NCBI GenBank assembly: GCA_020247055.1
Contig: JADCJL010000023.1
Location: forward strand, 1 to 64,000
Direction: 5' to 3'
Length of the DNA stretch: 64,000 bases
Source: Acidobacteriaceae bacterium
Lineage (GTDB): Bacteria; Acidobacteriota; Terriglobia; Bryobacterales; Bryobacteraceae
Each line of letters opens with the position of its first letter. The first letter of the stretch is position 1. Made by a program: the position numbers and the translations under genes. Shown here in pieces: positions 16,814-29,213 of the stretch. The notes below the pieces were generated by a model, which was given only the letters and a program-made list of their open reading frames with translations, did no database searches and was not told where the DNA came from.

Positions 16814-17832
16814 GCAGCCGTTTCCTCGATGCATGCCGCCGCCGGCCCACGGACGTCCGTCCGGTGTGGTTCATGCGGCAGGCTGGTCGTTACATGAAGC
16901 AGTACCGGGATATCCGCGCCCGGCATACGATTCTTGAGATGTGCAAGCGGCCCGACCTGGCGGCCGCCGTCACGCTCCAGCCCATCGAGGTGCTCGATGT
17001 CGATGCCGCCATCATCTTCGCGGACCTGCTGCTGCCCGTCGAACCGATGGGGCTGAAGCTTGACTATCGCACCGGCGAGGGCCCGCACATCGACAATCCG
17101 GTGCGCGACTCGGCCGATGTCGATTCGCTGTCGATTTCGAACGTCGACGACCTCGGCTACGTCGGCGAGTCGATCCAGATGGTCCACAAGGCGCTCGCCA
17201 ACAAGATTCCGATCATCGGCTTTGTCGGCGCGCCGTTTACCCTCGCCAGCTACATGATTGAGGGCGGCCCGTCGAAGAGTTTCCTCCACACCAAACGGCT
17301 GATGTACTCGGACGAGACGCTCTGGCGCCGGTTGATGGGCAAGATCGTCGACGTGCTCGGGCCCTTCGCCATCATGCAGGTGGCCAACGGCGCCCGCGCC
17401 ATTCAGGTGTTCGACTCCTGGGTCGGCGCCCTCTCGCCCGACGACTATGTCCGCTACGTCGCTCCCTACTCCCGCGCGCTGATCGAACGCATCCGGTCCA
17501 CCAGCGTCCCGGTGATCCATTTCGGCACCGGGGCCAGCGGCTTCTTCAAGGAGCTGCACGCCGCGGGCGGCGATGTGATGGGCGTCGATTGGCGCGTGAA
17601 CATCGACCAGGCCTGGATGGACATCTCCTACCGCAGCGCCGTGCAGGGCAACCTCGACCCCGCCGCCCTGTTCGCCCCGCTGCCGGAGTTGAAAGCCAAG
17701 GTCCACGAACTGCTCAAGCGCACCGGCACCCGCCCCGGCCACATCTTCAACCTCGGCCACGGCATCCTGCCCGAAACCCCGGTCGAAAACGTCAAAGCGG
17801 TGGTGCAGATTGTCCGCGACTTCCGGCCCTGA
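16795..17832 (+). CDS. hemE: Uroporphyrinogen decarboxylase HemE
   Basis: A 345-residue cytosolic enzyme of heme synthesis that decarboxylates uroporphyrinogen III to coproporphyrinogen III. It shows the family signature RPVWFMRQAGRYMKQYR near the N-terminus, IIFADLLLPVEPMGL with the catalytic Asp, FVGAPFTLASYMIEG and the C-terminal GHGILPETPVENVKA. GGGGAGG (16784-16790) four bases before ATG 16795 supports this start; ATG 16810, overlapping the apbE stop as ATGA, is the alternative. The next gene starts inside its 3' end. Confidence 0.95.
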   Translation: MRVAPMSSRFLDACRRRPTDVRPVWFMRQAGRYMKQYRDIRARHTILEMCKRPDLAAAVTLQPIEVLDVDAAIIFADLLLPVEPMGLKLDYRTGEGPHIDNPVRDSADVDSLSISNVDDLGYVGESIQMVHKALANKIPIIGFVGAPFTLASYMIEGGPSKSFLHTKRLMYSDETLWRRLMGKIVDVLGPFAIMQVANGARAIQVFDSWVGALSPDDYVRYVAPYSRALIERIRSTSVPVIHFGTGASGFFKELHAAGGDVMGVDWRVNIDQAWMDISYRSAVQGNLDPAALFAPLPELKAKVHELLKRTGTRPGHIFNLGHGILPETPVENVKAVVQIVRDFRP

Positions 17833-19180
17833 TCGGACCGCGATCCTCGGCGGCGGCATCTCCGGACTCGCCGCCGCCTGGGAGCTTGCCAAGGCCGGCC
17901 AGCCGGCCGTGCTCATTGAACAGGACGCCGCGCTCGGCGGGGTAATCCGCACCAACGTGGTGCACGATTGCGTCATCGAGGCCGGACCCGACAGCTTTCT
18001 GGCTGCCAAGCCGGCCGCCCTGGAGCTGATCCGGGAGATGGGCCTCGAAGACCAGGTGATCGGCTCGAACGACCATCTGCGCGTCACCTATATCCTCCGC
18101 CACGGCCGGCTCATCCCCATGCCCGACGGGCTCATGATGATGATCCCGACCCGGCTGCTGCCGGTGGCGCTCAGCCCGCTGCTCGGCTGGGGCACCAAGA
18201 TTCGCATGGGTCTTGAGTACTTCGCCGCCAGCCGCGCCGATGCGCCCGAACGCTCGGTGGCGCAGCTGGTGCGCGAACACTACGGGCAGGAGGCGGTGGA
18301 CTATCTCGCCGAGCCGCTCCTGTCGGGCGTCTACGGCGGCGATCCGGAGACGCTGAGCGCCAACGCCGTGCTCGGGCAGTTCATCGAACTCGAGAAAAAG
18401 TATGGCTCGCTCACCAAGGGCACGCTGGCGCTGCGGGCGCAGCGAAAAGGGGGCCCGGGCGGGTCGCTGTTCAAAACGCTAAAGGGCGGCCTGGGGCAGC
18501 TCATCGACGCGCTGACGCAGCGGCTCGAGGGCCGGATCGAACGCGTGACCGCCGCGGCGGTGGCCGTCCACCGCACCGCGGCCGGCTGGCGCATCGGCCT
18601 CGCCGGCGGGGGGACGGTGGAGGCCGCGCGGGTCATCCTGGCCGTGCCCGCGGGCCCGGCGGCGCGGATCGTCGCCGGCCTCGACGCCGAGCTGGCGGCG
18701 CAGCTGGCGGCGATTCCCTATAACAGCTCGATGACGATCGCGCTCGGCTACGACCGGGAGAGCCTCGGGCACCCGTTGAACGGCTTCGGGTTTCTCGTGC
18801 CGAAGGTGGAGCGCCGGAAGCTGGTGGCCTGCACCTGGGTCGGCACGAAGTTCAACCACCGGGTACCGGCCGATAAGGCGGTGCTGCGCTGCTTTCTCGG
18901 CGGGGCGCATATCGACGCGCCGGACGAGGAGCTGCTCGCGGCCATCCGCGACGAGCTGCGGGACCTGATGGGGGTGACGGCCGCGCCGGCGTTCCATACG
19001 GTACAGCGCTGGCGCCGGGCCATGGCGCAGTATACGCTCGGCCATGGCGAGCGGGTGCGGCAGATCCGGACACTGGCCGGCCGCCATCCGGGCCTGGCCC
19101 TGGCGGGCAACTTTCTTGACGGGATCGGCATTCCGGACTGCATCCGCAGCGGACAGGCGGCCGTGCGACAGCTGCGGTAA
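17810..19180 (+). CDS. hemY: HemY-type protoporphyrinogen/coproporphyrinogen oxidase
   Basis: A 456-residue FAD enzyme starting with TTG and overlapping hemE by 23 bases. The N-terminal dinucleotide fold is TAILGGGISGLAAAWELAKAG, followed by GGVIRTNVVHDCVIEAGPDSFL; the C-terminal FAD segment reads GLALAGNFLDGIGIPDCIRSGQAAV. It oxidises a porphyrinogen to the porphyrin late in heme synthesis. Whether the substrate is proto- or coproporphyrinogen cannot be told from sequence alone. No hemH is seen in the window. Confidence 0.9.
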   Translation: MSATSGPDRTAILGGGISGLAAAWELAKAGQPAVLIEQDAALGGVIRTNVVHDCVIEAGPDSFLAAKPAALELIREMGLEDQVIGSNDHLRVTYILRHGRLIPMPDGLMMMIPTRLLPVALSPLLGWGTKIRMGLEYFAASRADAPERSVAQLVREHYGQEAVDYLAEPLLSGVYGGDPETLSANAVLGQFIELEKKYGSLTKGTLALRAQRKGGPGGSLFKTLKGGLGQLIDALTQRLEGRIERVTAAAVAVHRTAAGWRIGLAGGGTVEAARVILAVPAGPAARIVAGLDAELAAQLAAIPYNSSMTIALGYDRESLGHPLNGFGFLVPKVERRKLVACTWVGTKFNHRVPADKAVLRCFLGGAHIDAPDEELLAAIRDELRDLMGVTAAPAFHTVQRWRRAMAQYTLGHGERVRQIRTLAGRHPGLALAGNFLDGIGIPDCIRSGQAAVRQLR

Positions 19181-19204
19181 ATCGCCCCCCTTCCGGCCCC
19201 TTGC

Positions 19205-19213
19205 TGCTACAAT
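19205..19213 (+). promoter_or_regulatory. Candidate extended -10 promoter for purQLF
   Basis: TGCTACAAT matches an extended -10 (TGnTAnAAT) and ends nine bases before the purQ ATG. A -35 at normal spacing falls in a C-run and is poor. The 42-base gap after the heme gene makes this the likely start of the purine operon. Confidence 0.4.
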
Positions 19214-19222
19214 TAAGGTTCA

Positions 19223-19894
19223 ATGAAAGCGGGCGTGGTAGTCTTTCCGGGTAGCAATTGCGATCACGATGCATACTACGCCGTGACGCAGAATGTCGGT
19301 GCGCAGGCGGCCTTTCTCTGGCACCAACAGGCGGCGATTCCAGGTGATGTTGACGTCGTGATTCTTCCCGGCGGCTTCAGCTACGGAGACTATCTCCGCT
19401 GCGGCGCCATCGCGAAGTTCTCGCCCATCATCGGCGCCGTCAAGCAGTTCGCCGCCGCCGGCGGCATCGTCATGGGTTTCTGCAACGGCTTTCAGATTCT
19501 CACCGAATCCGGCCTGCTGCCGGGCGCGCTGATTCGCAACACGGGTCTGAAGTTCCGCTGTCACCCCGTTGACCTCCGCGTCGAAACGACCCATACGCCG
19601 TTTACGAGCCTCGCCGAAAAGGGCCAGATTCTCAACATTCCGATCGCGCACGGCGAGGGGTGCTACACCGCCGAACCGCATGTCCTCGATCAGCTCGAAG
19701 CCGAAGACCGCATCGTCTTTCGCTACGTGCAGAACCCGAACGGTTCCGCCCGCGACATCGCCGGCATCTGCAACGCCGGCCGCAATGTCCTCGGCATGAT
19801 GCCGCATCCGGAACGGGCCGCCGATCCTTTGATGGGATCGACGGACGGTCTTGTGCTGTTCCGGTCTCTCCTGTCCGTCCTTGCCGCCAAATAA
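19223..19894 (+). CDS. purQ: Phosphoribosylformylglycinamidine synthase subunit PurQ (glutaminase)
   Basis: A 223-residue class I glutamine amidotransferase that supplies ammonia for FGAM synthesis in purine biosynthesis. The nucleophile is Cys87 in GFCNGFQIL; the His/Glu pair lies in [11 protein letters not shown] near the C-terminus; the N-terminus [11 protein letters not shown] and [17 protein letters not shown] are family hallmarks. It lies 17 bases upstream of purL. The small partner PurS, usually encoded next to purQ, is not present here. Confidence 0.96.
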   Translation: MKAGVVVFPGSNCDHDAYYAVTQNVGAQAAFLWHQQAAIPGDVDVVILPGGFSYGDYLRCGAIAKFSPIIGAVKQFAAAGGIVMGFCNGFQILTESGLLPGALIRNTGLKFRCHPVDLRVETTHTPFTSLAEKGQILNIPIAHGEGCYTAEPHVLDQLEAEDRIVFRYVQNPNGSARDIAGICNAGRNVLGMMPHPERAADPLMGSTDGLVLFRSLLSVLAAK

Positions 19895-19911
19895 CCGCCG
19901 CTGAATAATCA

Positions 19912-22105
<2,194 letters not shown>

Positions 22106-22113
<8 letters not shown>

Positions 22114-23533
22114 GACGCCGTTCGACGACAAGCTCCACGAAGAGTGCGGTGTATTTGCGGTTTATGGTCATGAGGAGGCGGCCAAGCTGGCCTACCTCGG
22201 CCTGTACGCCCTGCAGCACCGGGGTCAGGAATCGGCCGGAATTGCTTCGAGCGATGGCCGCCATCTGATTTGCCACAAGGCCATGGGCTACGTGGCGGAC
22301 GTGTTCCCGCCGGCGCAGCTGGCCGCGCTGCCCGGTCACATGGCGATTGGCCACACCCGCTACTCGACGACGGGCGACTCGAAGATGCTGAACGCGCAGC
22401 CCTTCAGCGTGGCCTGCAACAAGGGGCTGATCGCGGTGGCGCACAACGGCAACATCACCAACGCCGCGGAGCTCCGGCGGGAGTTGGAGGCCGAAGGGTC
22501 GATTTTCCAGGCCTCGAGCGATACGGAGGTGATTCTCCATCTGGTGGCCAAGTCGCGGGAGCGCACGCTGGCCGGGGCGCTGCGCGAGGCGCTGCTTCAG
22601 CTGGAGGGCGCCTATTCGCTCGTCTTTCTGGCGCAGGACCGGATTATTGTCGCCCGCGACCCGCACGGCTTCCGCCCGCTGGCCATGGGCAAGATGGAGA
22701 TCTCCCAGCACAAGATCGGCTACGTCTTTGCCTCGGAAACCTGTGCGTTTGATCTGGTCAACGCCGTCTACCAGGCCGATGTGGAGCCGGGCGAGATGGT
22801 GATTGTCGGGCCGGAGGGCGTCACGCGCGAACAGTGGGCGCCGCGCCGGAACAAGGCGCATTGCGTGTTCGAGCACGTCTACTTCGCGCGTCCGGATTCG
22901 CTGGTGTTCGGCCGTCCGGTGCAGAAGTCGCGGGAACGGATGGGAAGACTGCTCGCCATCGAGCACCCGGCCGCGGCCGATATCGTCGTGCCCGTGCCGG
23001 ACTCGGGGGTGGCCGCCGCGCTCGGCTACGCGAGTGAAACCGGGATTCCCTACGGCCAGGCGCTGATCCGCAACCATTACGTCGGCCGCACGTTCATTGA
23101 ACCGTCGCAGGCGATCCGTGATTTTGGCGTCAAGCTGAAGCTCAATCCCGTGCGCCACCTGCTTGAAGGCAAGCGCGTTGTGCTGGTGGACGACTCGATT
23201 GTGCGCGGCACCACCTCGCGCAAGATTGTCCGCATGGTGCGGCAGGCCGGGGCGCGCGAGGTGCATCTGCGGATCTCGTGTCCGCCCACCATCAGCCCGT
23301 GCTTCTACGGCGTCGATACCCCCAACAAACAGCAGTTGATCGCGGCGAACTCCTCAAACGAGGAGATCCGCAAGTTTGTTGAAGCGGACTCACTCGGCTA
23401 CCTGTCGATGGCGAATCTGACCGAGTCGGTCGAAGATCACAACCGGGATTTCTGCTACGCCTGCTACAGCGGAAACTATCCGACGCTGATCCACATCGAC
23501 GAAATGTCTGCCGACAATCCCCCGCTCGGGTAG
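22106..23533 (+). CDS. purF: Amidophosphoribosyltransferase PurF
   Basis: A 475-residue enzyme for the first committed step of purine synthesis (PRPP plus glutamine to phosphoribosylamine). A 13-residue propeptide precedes the nucleophile Cys14 ([11 protein letters not shown]), indicating autocatalytic cleavage. Other features: [19 protein letters not shown], the PRPP loop [14 protein letters not shown] and cysteines in [14 protein letters not shown] and DFCYACYSG, consistent with the Fe-S cluster form known from Bacillus. It is co-transcribed with purL. Confidence 0.97.
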
Positions 23534-23538
23534 CGTGT

Positions 23539-24705
23539 ATGCCGGCCAGCGTCTCCTCCTCCGCGCAAGCTGTCGCGCCCTCCCGGATCCGGGAGATCGC
23601 CGAGATCGCGATGACCATGGAGGGGGTGCAGAAGCTCTACTTTGGCGAGTCGAACCTGCCGACTCCGGAGTTTCTCAAAGAGGCGGCGGCCGCCGCCATG
23701 GCTGCCGGCTACACCACCTACACCTCTAACGCCGGCCTGCTTTCGACGCGCGAAGCGGTGGCCGAGCACTATCACCGGCGGCACGGCGTCACCCTGGACC
23801 CCGCGCGGGAGATCGTCATTACGAGCTCCGGCGTACAGGCGCTGAACCTGTCCATCGGCTGCCTGCTCGACCCGGGCGACGAGGCGCTGATTCTGACCCC
23901 GGCGTGGCCGAACGCCTGCTCGATTGTGGCGATGAACCAGGCGCGGGCGATCGAAATGGCGCAGCCGCTGGCCGGGGACCGCTACGCGATCGACTTTGCG
24001 GCGCTCGAGGCCGCCGTGAGCCCGCGGACGCGCTTTCTGATGTACACCTCGCCTTCCAATCCGTTGGGCTGGGTGGCGACGCGGGAAGACCAGGAGCGGC
24101 TGCTCGCCTTCACGCGCCGCCACGGGCTCTGGCTGCTGGCCGATGAGGTCTACGAGCGGTTGACGTACGGCCCGGCCAACCCGGAGCCGTCCATTCTGCG
24201 GCTGGCCACGCGGGAGGATGCCGTGCTGGTGGCGCAGTCGTTCTCGAAGTCCTACTGCATGACGGGATGGCGCCTCGGCTGGCTGGTGGGGCGGGCGGAT
24301 CTGATCGCCAAGGCGACGCAGCGGAATGAGTTCATCGTCTCGTGCGCGCCGGCCTTTGTGCAGAAGACGGGCGAAGTGGCGTTGCGCGAAGGCGAGCCGT
24401 TCATCGCCGAACTGCTGGCCATGCTGCGGGCCAACCGGGACTACTGCGTGGGTGAGCTGCGGTCGATGCCGGGGGTCACGGTACCGGAGCCGGACGGCGC
24501 CTTCTATCTGTTCCCGCGGATTGCGGGGCTGACGGACTCGTTCGGCTTTGCCAAGCGGCTGCTGCTTGAAACCAAAGTGGGTCTGGCGCCGGGGGTCGCG
24601 TTTGGCGCCGGGGGCGAGGGGTCGGTGCGGATCTGTTACGCGGTGGAGCGTCCGATTCTCGAAGCGGCACTGGGGGCGTTGCGCGGATTTCTGGGGGCAG
24701 GGTAG
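23539..24705 (+). CDS. PLP-dependent aminotransferase, class I/II
   Basis: A 388-residue fold-type I aminotransferase. The catalytic lysine lies in AQSFSKSYCMTGWRLGWLVG (about residue 238). Other cofactor contacts: TSSGVQALNLS and LMYTSPSNPLGWVA, where NPLGW replaces the usual NPTG, and LLADEVYERLTYG. The C-terminal arginine segment is GSVRICYAVER. Substrate unknown. It begins five bases after purF and may be read through from the purine operon, although a metabolic link is not obvious. Confidence 0.85.
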   Translation: MPASVSSSAQAVAPSRIREIAEIAMTMEGVQKLYFGESNLPTPEFLKEAAAAAMAAGYTTYTSNAGLLSTREAVAEHYHRRHGVTLDPAREIVITSSGVQALNLSIGCLLDPGDEALILTPAWPNACSIVAMNQARAIEMAQPLAGDRYAIDFAALEAAVSPRTRFLMYTSPSNPLGWVATREDQERLLAFTRRHGLWLLADEVYERLTYGPANPEPSILRLATREDAVLVAQSFSKSYCMTGWRLGWLVGRADLIAKATQRNEFIVSCAPAFVQKTGEVALREGEPFIAELLAMLRANRDYCVGELRSMPGVTVPEPDGAFYLFPRIAGLTDSFGFAKRLLLETKVGLAPGVAFGAGGEGSVRICYAVERPILEAALGALRGFLGAG

Positions 24706-24709
24706 GGCG

Positions 24710-27700
24710 ATGGCGGCGCGGACAATCGCGGAAAAGATGGCGGTATTCTTCGACCGGGAGACACGGAACCGGGGATGGGAATATGTGCGCAGCAACCGGA
24801 TTACGATCCGGCAGGGGAGCAAGTACGCCATCAAGGGCGTGGCGCGGGGCTCGCAGGAGTACCGCTTCACCATCCGGCTCGACGGGGCGGACGTCCACAT
24901 CTTTTGCGGGTGCGAAGCCTACCGGAAGTTCGGACCGTGCAAGCACCTCTGGGCGGCGGCGATTGAGGCTGAGCGGCTCGGTTTCCTCTCGGAGATTCGG
25001 TGGACGAGCCTCGAGCTGAATCTCGAAGAGGACCGCGATCCGGATGCGCTGCCCGGCGAGGCGGTGCTGCCCAACTGGCGGTTTTATCTGCGGGAGATCG
25101 ACGCCAAAGCGCCCTATACCCAAGCCCAGCGCCCGGAGGAGCGGCCGGCCGACGAGCAGATTCTCTACCTGATTGATCCGCTCGATACCCTGCGCAACGC
25201 CCGGGCTGTTTCGCTGCAGATTCTGGCCCGCACGCCGAACCGGAAGTCGGGCGGGTGGAACCGCACCTCGCCGCTACGGCTTTCGCACGAGCAGCTGCAG
25301 GCGATGCCGCCCGGCGAGGACCGCGAGATTCTGCTCAGTCTGGCCGGATCGCGCGGGGTAGTGTCGACGTTTGCCACCTACACCCCGGAGGATATCCCAA
25401 CCGCTTACGAACTGACGGCGGCGTTGGGCCACAAGCTGCTGCCGGTGCTTTGCGGCACCGGGCGGTGTTTCTTAAAGAGTCCGGCATCCGAGGACCGCTT
25501 CCTGCAGCAGCCGCTCGCGTGGGATCCGGAGCCGTTCTCCTTCCGGCTGCTGTGGCAGCAGGGCGGTGATGGCGGCTGGCAGGTCTCCTCGGAGTACTGC
25601 CGGGAGGACGAGATGCTGGCGCTCGATGCCTCGACGCAGATCATCGCCGGGGCGTTCCTGCTGCGCGGGCACACCCTTGGCCCGCTGTCCGCGGCCAAGG
25701 CGCTGCCGTGGATTCAGTTCTTCCGCGTGCAGGGGCAGATTGCCATCAGCGCGGCCGACACCGATGAGTTTGTGCGGGAGGCGATGAAGCGGCTGCCGGA
25801 AGCGGTGCTGCACCTGCCGCTGGCGCTGCGCTACGAACGGGTGGCGGGCGAGCCGCATCCGAGCCTGAAGCTGCGGCAGGCGCAGCGGCGGATGGAACAG
25901 GACCCGTTCACGGGCCGCCCCGAGTTTGTGTACGCCGAGGGGGTGGTGGCGCACGCCGAAACGCAGTCGGAGGTGCTGTTTCATCCGGCGGAGCGGAAGC
26001 TGATTGAGCGCGATCTCGAGGCCGAACGGGTCGCCCTGCAGGTGTTGACCGATGCCGGATTCCGGCCGACGCAGTACGTGGGCGTCGAGGGGCAGAGCTG
26101 GGATATCGCCCCCGGCAAGCTGCTGCCGGCGCTGCGCCGGCTGTTTCAGGCGGGCTGGTACGTTGAATTGCAGGGTCTGCCGATGCGGTCGGCGACGAAG
26201 ATGAACGCCGCGGTCAGCACGGGTATCGACTGGTTCGAACTGACGGGAGAGGTCCAGTTCGACGACCTCTCCGTACCGCTGCCGCAGCTGCTCAAGGCCA
26301 TGCAGCAGGGCGATTCGATGTTCAAGCTCGACGATGGCAGCATCGCGATTCTCGACGAGGGGCAGTTGGGGCGGCTGAAGTCGCTGCTGCAGCTGGCGGA
26401 CATCGAAAAGGGGCAGGTCCGCTTCCAGCGCAACCAGGTGGCGCTGCTCGACGCGCTGTTGGCATCGCAGCCCGAGATCGCGGTCGATGCGAAGCTCGAA
26501 CACGCCCGTGAGGAGCTGCGCAACTTCAAGGGCATCGGCATGGCGGAGCAGCCGGCCGGGTTTACCGGCGAGCTGCGCGGCTATCAACGGGAGGGGCTCG
26601 GCTGGCTCCAGTTTCTGAACCGTTTCCAGTTCGGCGGCTGCCTGGCGGACGATATGGGCGTCGGCAAGACCGCGCAGGTGCTGGCGCTGCTCGAGACGCG
26701 GCGGGCGGCGCGGGCGGCCGGCGAAGCGATCGGCCCTTCGCTGGTCGTGGCGCCGCGGTCGCTGATCTTCAACTGGCAGCGGGAGGCCGCGCGGTTCACG
26801 CCGCAGATGCGGACGCTGGACTTCACGGGCCTGGGCCGGTCGCTCGAACAGATCGGGGAGGTCGATGTCATCCTGACGACCTACGGCACGCTCCGGCGGG
26901 ACATCGTAACGCTGCAGAGCCAGCCGTTTGATTACGTGATTCTCGACGAGGCGCAGGCGATCAAGAACTTCGGGTCGGCCTCGGCCAAGGCGGCGCGGCT
27001 GTTGAAGGCCACTCACCGGTTGACCATGACGGGCACGCCGGTGGAGAACCATCTGGGCGAGCTGTGGAGCCTGTTTGAGTTTCTGAACCCGGGCATGCTG
27101 GGCAAGGCGTCGGTGCTGCGGCTTTCGGGCGCCGGTTCGCGCACCGTGGCGCCGGAGACGCGGGAGCTGCTGGCGGCCGGGCTGCGGCCGTTTCTGCTGC
27201 GGCGGACCAAGGAGCAGGTGGCCCGGGAACTGCCGGCGAAGGTGGAGCAGACGCTGTTCTGCGAACTCGAACCGGACGAGCGGAAGCTCTACAACGAACT
27301 GCGGGACCACTACCGGTCTTCGCTGCTCGGCGGTAACTCCCGCACCTGGAACAAGCGAAAGCTGCAGGTGCTCGAGGCGCTGCTGCGGCTGCGGCAGGCG
27401 TCCTGCCATCCGGGCCTCGTCGATAAGAAGCGCGCGACCGGGTCGAGCACGAAGCTCGATACGCTGCTGAGTCAGCTCGAAGAGGTCCTGCAGGAGGGGC
27501 ATAAGGCGCTCATCTTTTCCCAGTTCACCTCGCTGCTGGCCCTCGTCCGGGCGCAGCTGGACGCGCAGGGGGCGACCTACGAGTACCTCGACGGCAAGAC
27601 GCGGGACCGGCAGGCGCCCGTCGAACGATTCCAGACCGACCCCGATTGCAAGCTTTTCCTGATCAGTCTGAAGGCGGGCGGGGTGGGCCTGAACCTGACC

Positions 27701-27952
27701 GCGGCCGACTACGTGTTTCTGCTCGATCCCTGGTGGAACCCGGCCGTCGAAGCGCAGGCGATTGACCGGACGCACCGCATCGGGCAGGATAAGCCCGTTT
27801 TTGCCTACCGCCTGATCGCCAAGGATACCGTGGAGGAGCGGGTACTCGAACTGCAGAGCTCCAAGCGGGAGCTCGCCACGGCGATCCTCAACGAGGACAA
27901 TGCCCTCGTGTCCAACCTGAAGCCGGAAGATCTCGAACTCCTGCTTTCCTAA
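24710..27952 (+). CDS. SNF2-family helicase with N-terminal SWIM zinc finger
   Basis: About 1080 residues from ATG 24710, four bases after the aminotransferase stop; the longer frame to 24548 is the shadow of that gene. Near residues 65-85 there is a SWIM motif (FCGCEAYRKFGPCKHLW, CxCx9CxH). The helicase core is complete: Walker A DDMGVGKT (about 647), DEAQ (about 745), MTGTPVEN, FSQFTSLL, SLKAGGVGLNLTAADYV and QAIDRTHRIGQ. It should translocate on double-stranded DNA, perhaps remodelling DNA-bound proteins; bacterial partners are poorly known. Confidence 0.9.
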   Translation: MAARTIAEKMAVFFDRETRNRGWEYVRSNRITIRQGSKYAIKGVARGSQEYRFTIRLDGADVHIFCGCEAYRKFGPCKHLWAAAIEAERLGFLSEIRWTSLELNLEEDRDPDALPGEAVLPNWRFYLREIDAKAPYTQAQRPEERPADEQILYLIDPLDTLRNARAVSLQILARTPNRKSGGWNRTSPLRLSHEQLQAMPPGEDREILLSLAGSRGVVSTFATYTPEDIPTAYELTAALGHKLLPVLCGTGRCFLKSPASEDRFLQQPLAWDPEPFSFRLLWQQGGDGGWQVSSEYCREDEMLALDASTQIIAGAFLLRGHTLGPLSAAKALPWIQFFRVQGQIAISAADTDEFVREAMKRLPEAVLHLPLALRYERVAGEPHPSLKLRQAQRRMEQDPFTGRPEFVYAEGVVAHAETQSEVLFHPAERKLIERDLEAERVALQVLTDAGFRPTQYVGVEGQSWDIAPGKLLPALRRLFQAGWYVELQGLPMRSATKMNAAVSTGIDWFELTGEVQFDDLSVPLPQLLKAMQQGDSMFKLDDGSIAILDEGQLGRLKSLLQLADIEKGQVRFQRNQVALLDALLASQPEIAVDAKLEHAREELRNFKGIGMAEQPAGFTGELRGYQREGLGWLQFLNRFQFGGCLADDMGVGKTAQVLALLETRRAARAAGEAIGPSLVVAPRSLIFNWQREAARFTPQMRTLDFTGLGRSLEQIGEVDVILTTYGTLRRDIVTLQSQPFDYVILDEAQAIKNFGSASAKAARLLKATHRLTMTGTPVENHLGELWSLFEFLNPGMLGKASVLRLSGAGSRTVAPETRELLAAGLRPFLLRRTKEQVARELPAKVEQTLFCELEPDERKLYNELRDHYRSSLLGGNSRTWNKRKLQVLEALLRLRQASCHPGLVDKKRATGSSTKLDTLLSQLEEVLQEGHKALIFSQFTSLLALVRAQLDAQGATYEYLDGKTRDRQAPVERFQTDPDCKLFLISLKAGGVGLNLTAADYVFLLDPWWNPAVEAQAIDRTHRIGQDKPVFAYRLIAKDTVEERVLELQSSKRELATAILNEDNALVSNLKPEDLELLLS

Positions 27953-27971
27953 AATTCGCTACCGTATCTGT

Positions 27972-29213
27972 ATGCAGCTTACGCGCCGGCAGATCCTCGC
28001 TTCGGCGGCACTCCCCTGGGCTCCCAACCGGCCCAGGATCGCCGCCCTCGTCACCGAATACCGCAAGTTCTCCCACGGCCAGCATATCGTCGACCGCTTC
28101 CTCGAAGGCTACGGCTGGGACGGCGAACACCACCATCCCGCCATGGACCTGGTGGCGCTCTACGTCGACCAGCATCCCAATGGCGACCTGACCGCGGACC
28201 GCGCCAAGCGCTTCCCCGGCATGAAGGTCTACCCGACCATCGCCGAGGCGCTCACCGGCGGCACGGGCAAGCTGGCCGTCGATGGCATCATGCTCGTCGG
28301 CGAACACGGCAAGTACGAACGCAACGAGAAGGGGCAGACGAAGTACCCGCGCTACGAGTTTTTTAAAGAGATCGTCAAGGTGTTTGAGTCGAGCGGGCGC
28401 GTGGTACCCGTGTTCAACGACAAGCACCTGTCCTGGAACTGGGAGTGGGCCAAGGAGATGTACGATACGGCCCGGCGGATGAAGTTTCCGCTGATGGCGG
28501 GCTCGAGCCTGCCGGTGACGTGGCGGACGCCATCGCTCGAGTTCCCGGCGGGCGTGAAGGTGGAAGAGGCGATGTGCGTCTGTTACGGCGGCGTCGATAG
28601 CTATGACTTCCATGGCCTCGAAACCGCGCAGTGCATGGTGGAGCGGCGGCGCGGCGGCGAGGCGGGCGTGGAATGGGTGCAGGCCTACCGCGGCGAAACC
28701 TTCTGGAAGGCCTATCAGGATAAAGTGTGGCCCACGGAGCTGGTCGAGGCCGCGCTGTGCCGCAGCCACACGCTCGTGCCGGCGCGCGAGGGCTTCAACA
28801 ACATCTTCCCCACCGTCGACGACATGAAGCGCATCGTGAAGAACCCGGTGGCCTACCGCTACCGCCACGCCGATGGGTTGCACTCGACGATGATCCTGAT
28901 GAGCGGACTGATCCGCGACTTCAACTTCTCGGCCAAAATCAGCGGGCAGAAGGACCTCTTCTCGACGCAGATGTACCTGCCGATGCCGGACGGCCGCACC
29001 ACGCTCGCCAACTTCTTCAGCCCGCTTGTCTACAACGCCGAGCTGATGTATCTGACGGGCAAGGAGACCTATCCCCTCGAACGGACGCTGCTGACCACCG
29101 GGCTCACCGCGGCCGGCGTCGAGAGCCTCTATCAGGGCCAGAAGCAGCTGGCCACGCCCCACCTCGGTATCCGCTACCAGGCGCCGAAAGAGTCCACCTT
29201 CTGGAGAAGCTAA
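27972..29213 (+). CDS. Unrecognised exported protein, first copy of a tandem paralogue pair
   Basis: A 413-residue protein with an RR-containing N-terminus (MQLTRRQILASAALPWAP) like the short Tat-type leaders of acidobacterial proteins. I do not recognise the family. Shared with the next gene are RFLxGY, YVDQ, VYPTIAE, KLAVDG, GEHGxYxRNExGQ, YPRYEFFK, FNDKHLS, ARRxKFPxxAGSSLPVTWR, QCMxERRxGGE and a closing KLATPHLG-like end. The many His, Glu and Asp residues could bind metal, but that is speculation. Its stop overlaps the next start (TAATG). Confidence 0.7.
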   Translation: MQLTRRQILASAALPWAPNRPRIAALVTEYRKFSHGQHIVDRFLEGYGWDGEHHHPAMDLVALYVDQHPNGDLTADRAKRFPGMKVYPTIAEALTGGTGKLAVDGIMLVGEHGKYERNEKGQTKYPRYEFFKEIVKVFESSGRVVPVFNDKHLSWNWEWAKEMYDTARRMKFPLMAGSSLPVTWRTPSLEFPAGVKVEEAMCVCYGGVDSYDFHGLETAQCMVERRRGGEAGVEWVQAYRGETFWKAYQDKVWPTELVEAALCRSHTLVPAREGFNNIFPTVDDMKRIVKNPVAYRYRHADGLHSTMILMSGLIRDFNFSAKISGQKDLFSTQMYLPMPDGRTTLANFFSPLVYNAELMYLTGKETYPLERTLLTTGLTAAGVESLYQGQKQLATPHLGIRYQAPKESTFWRS

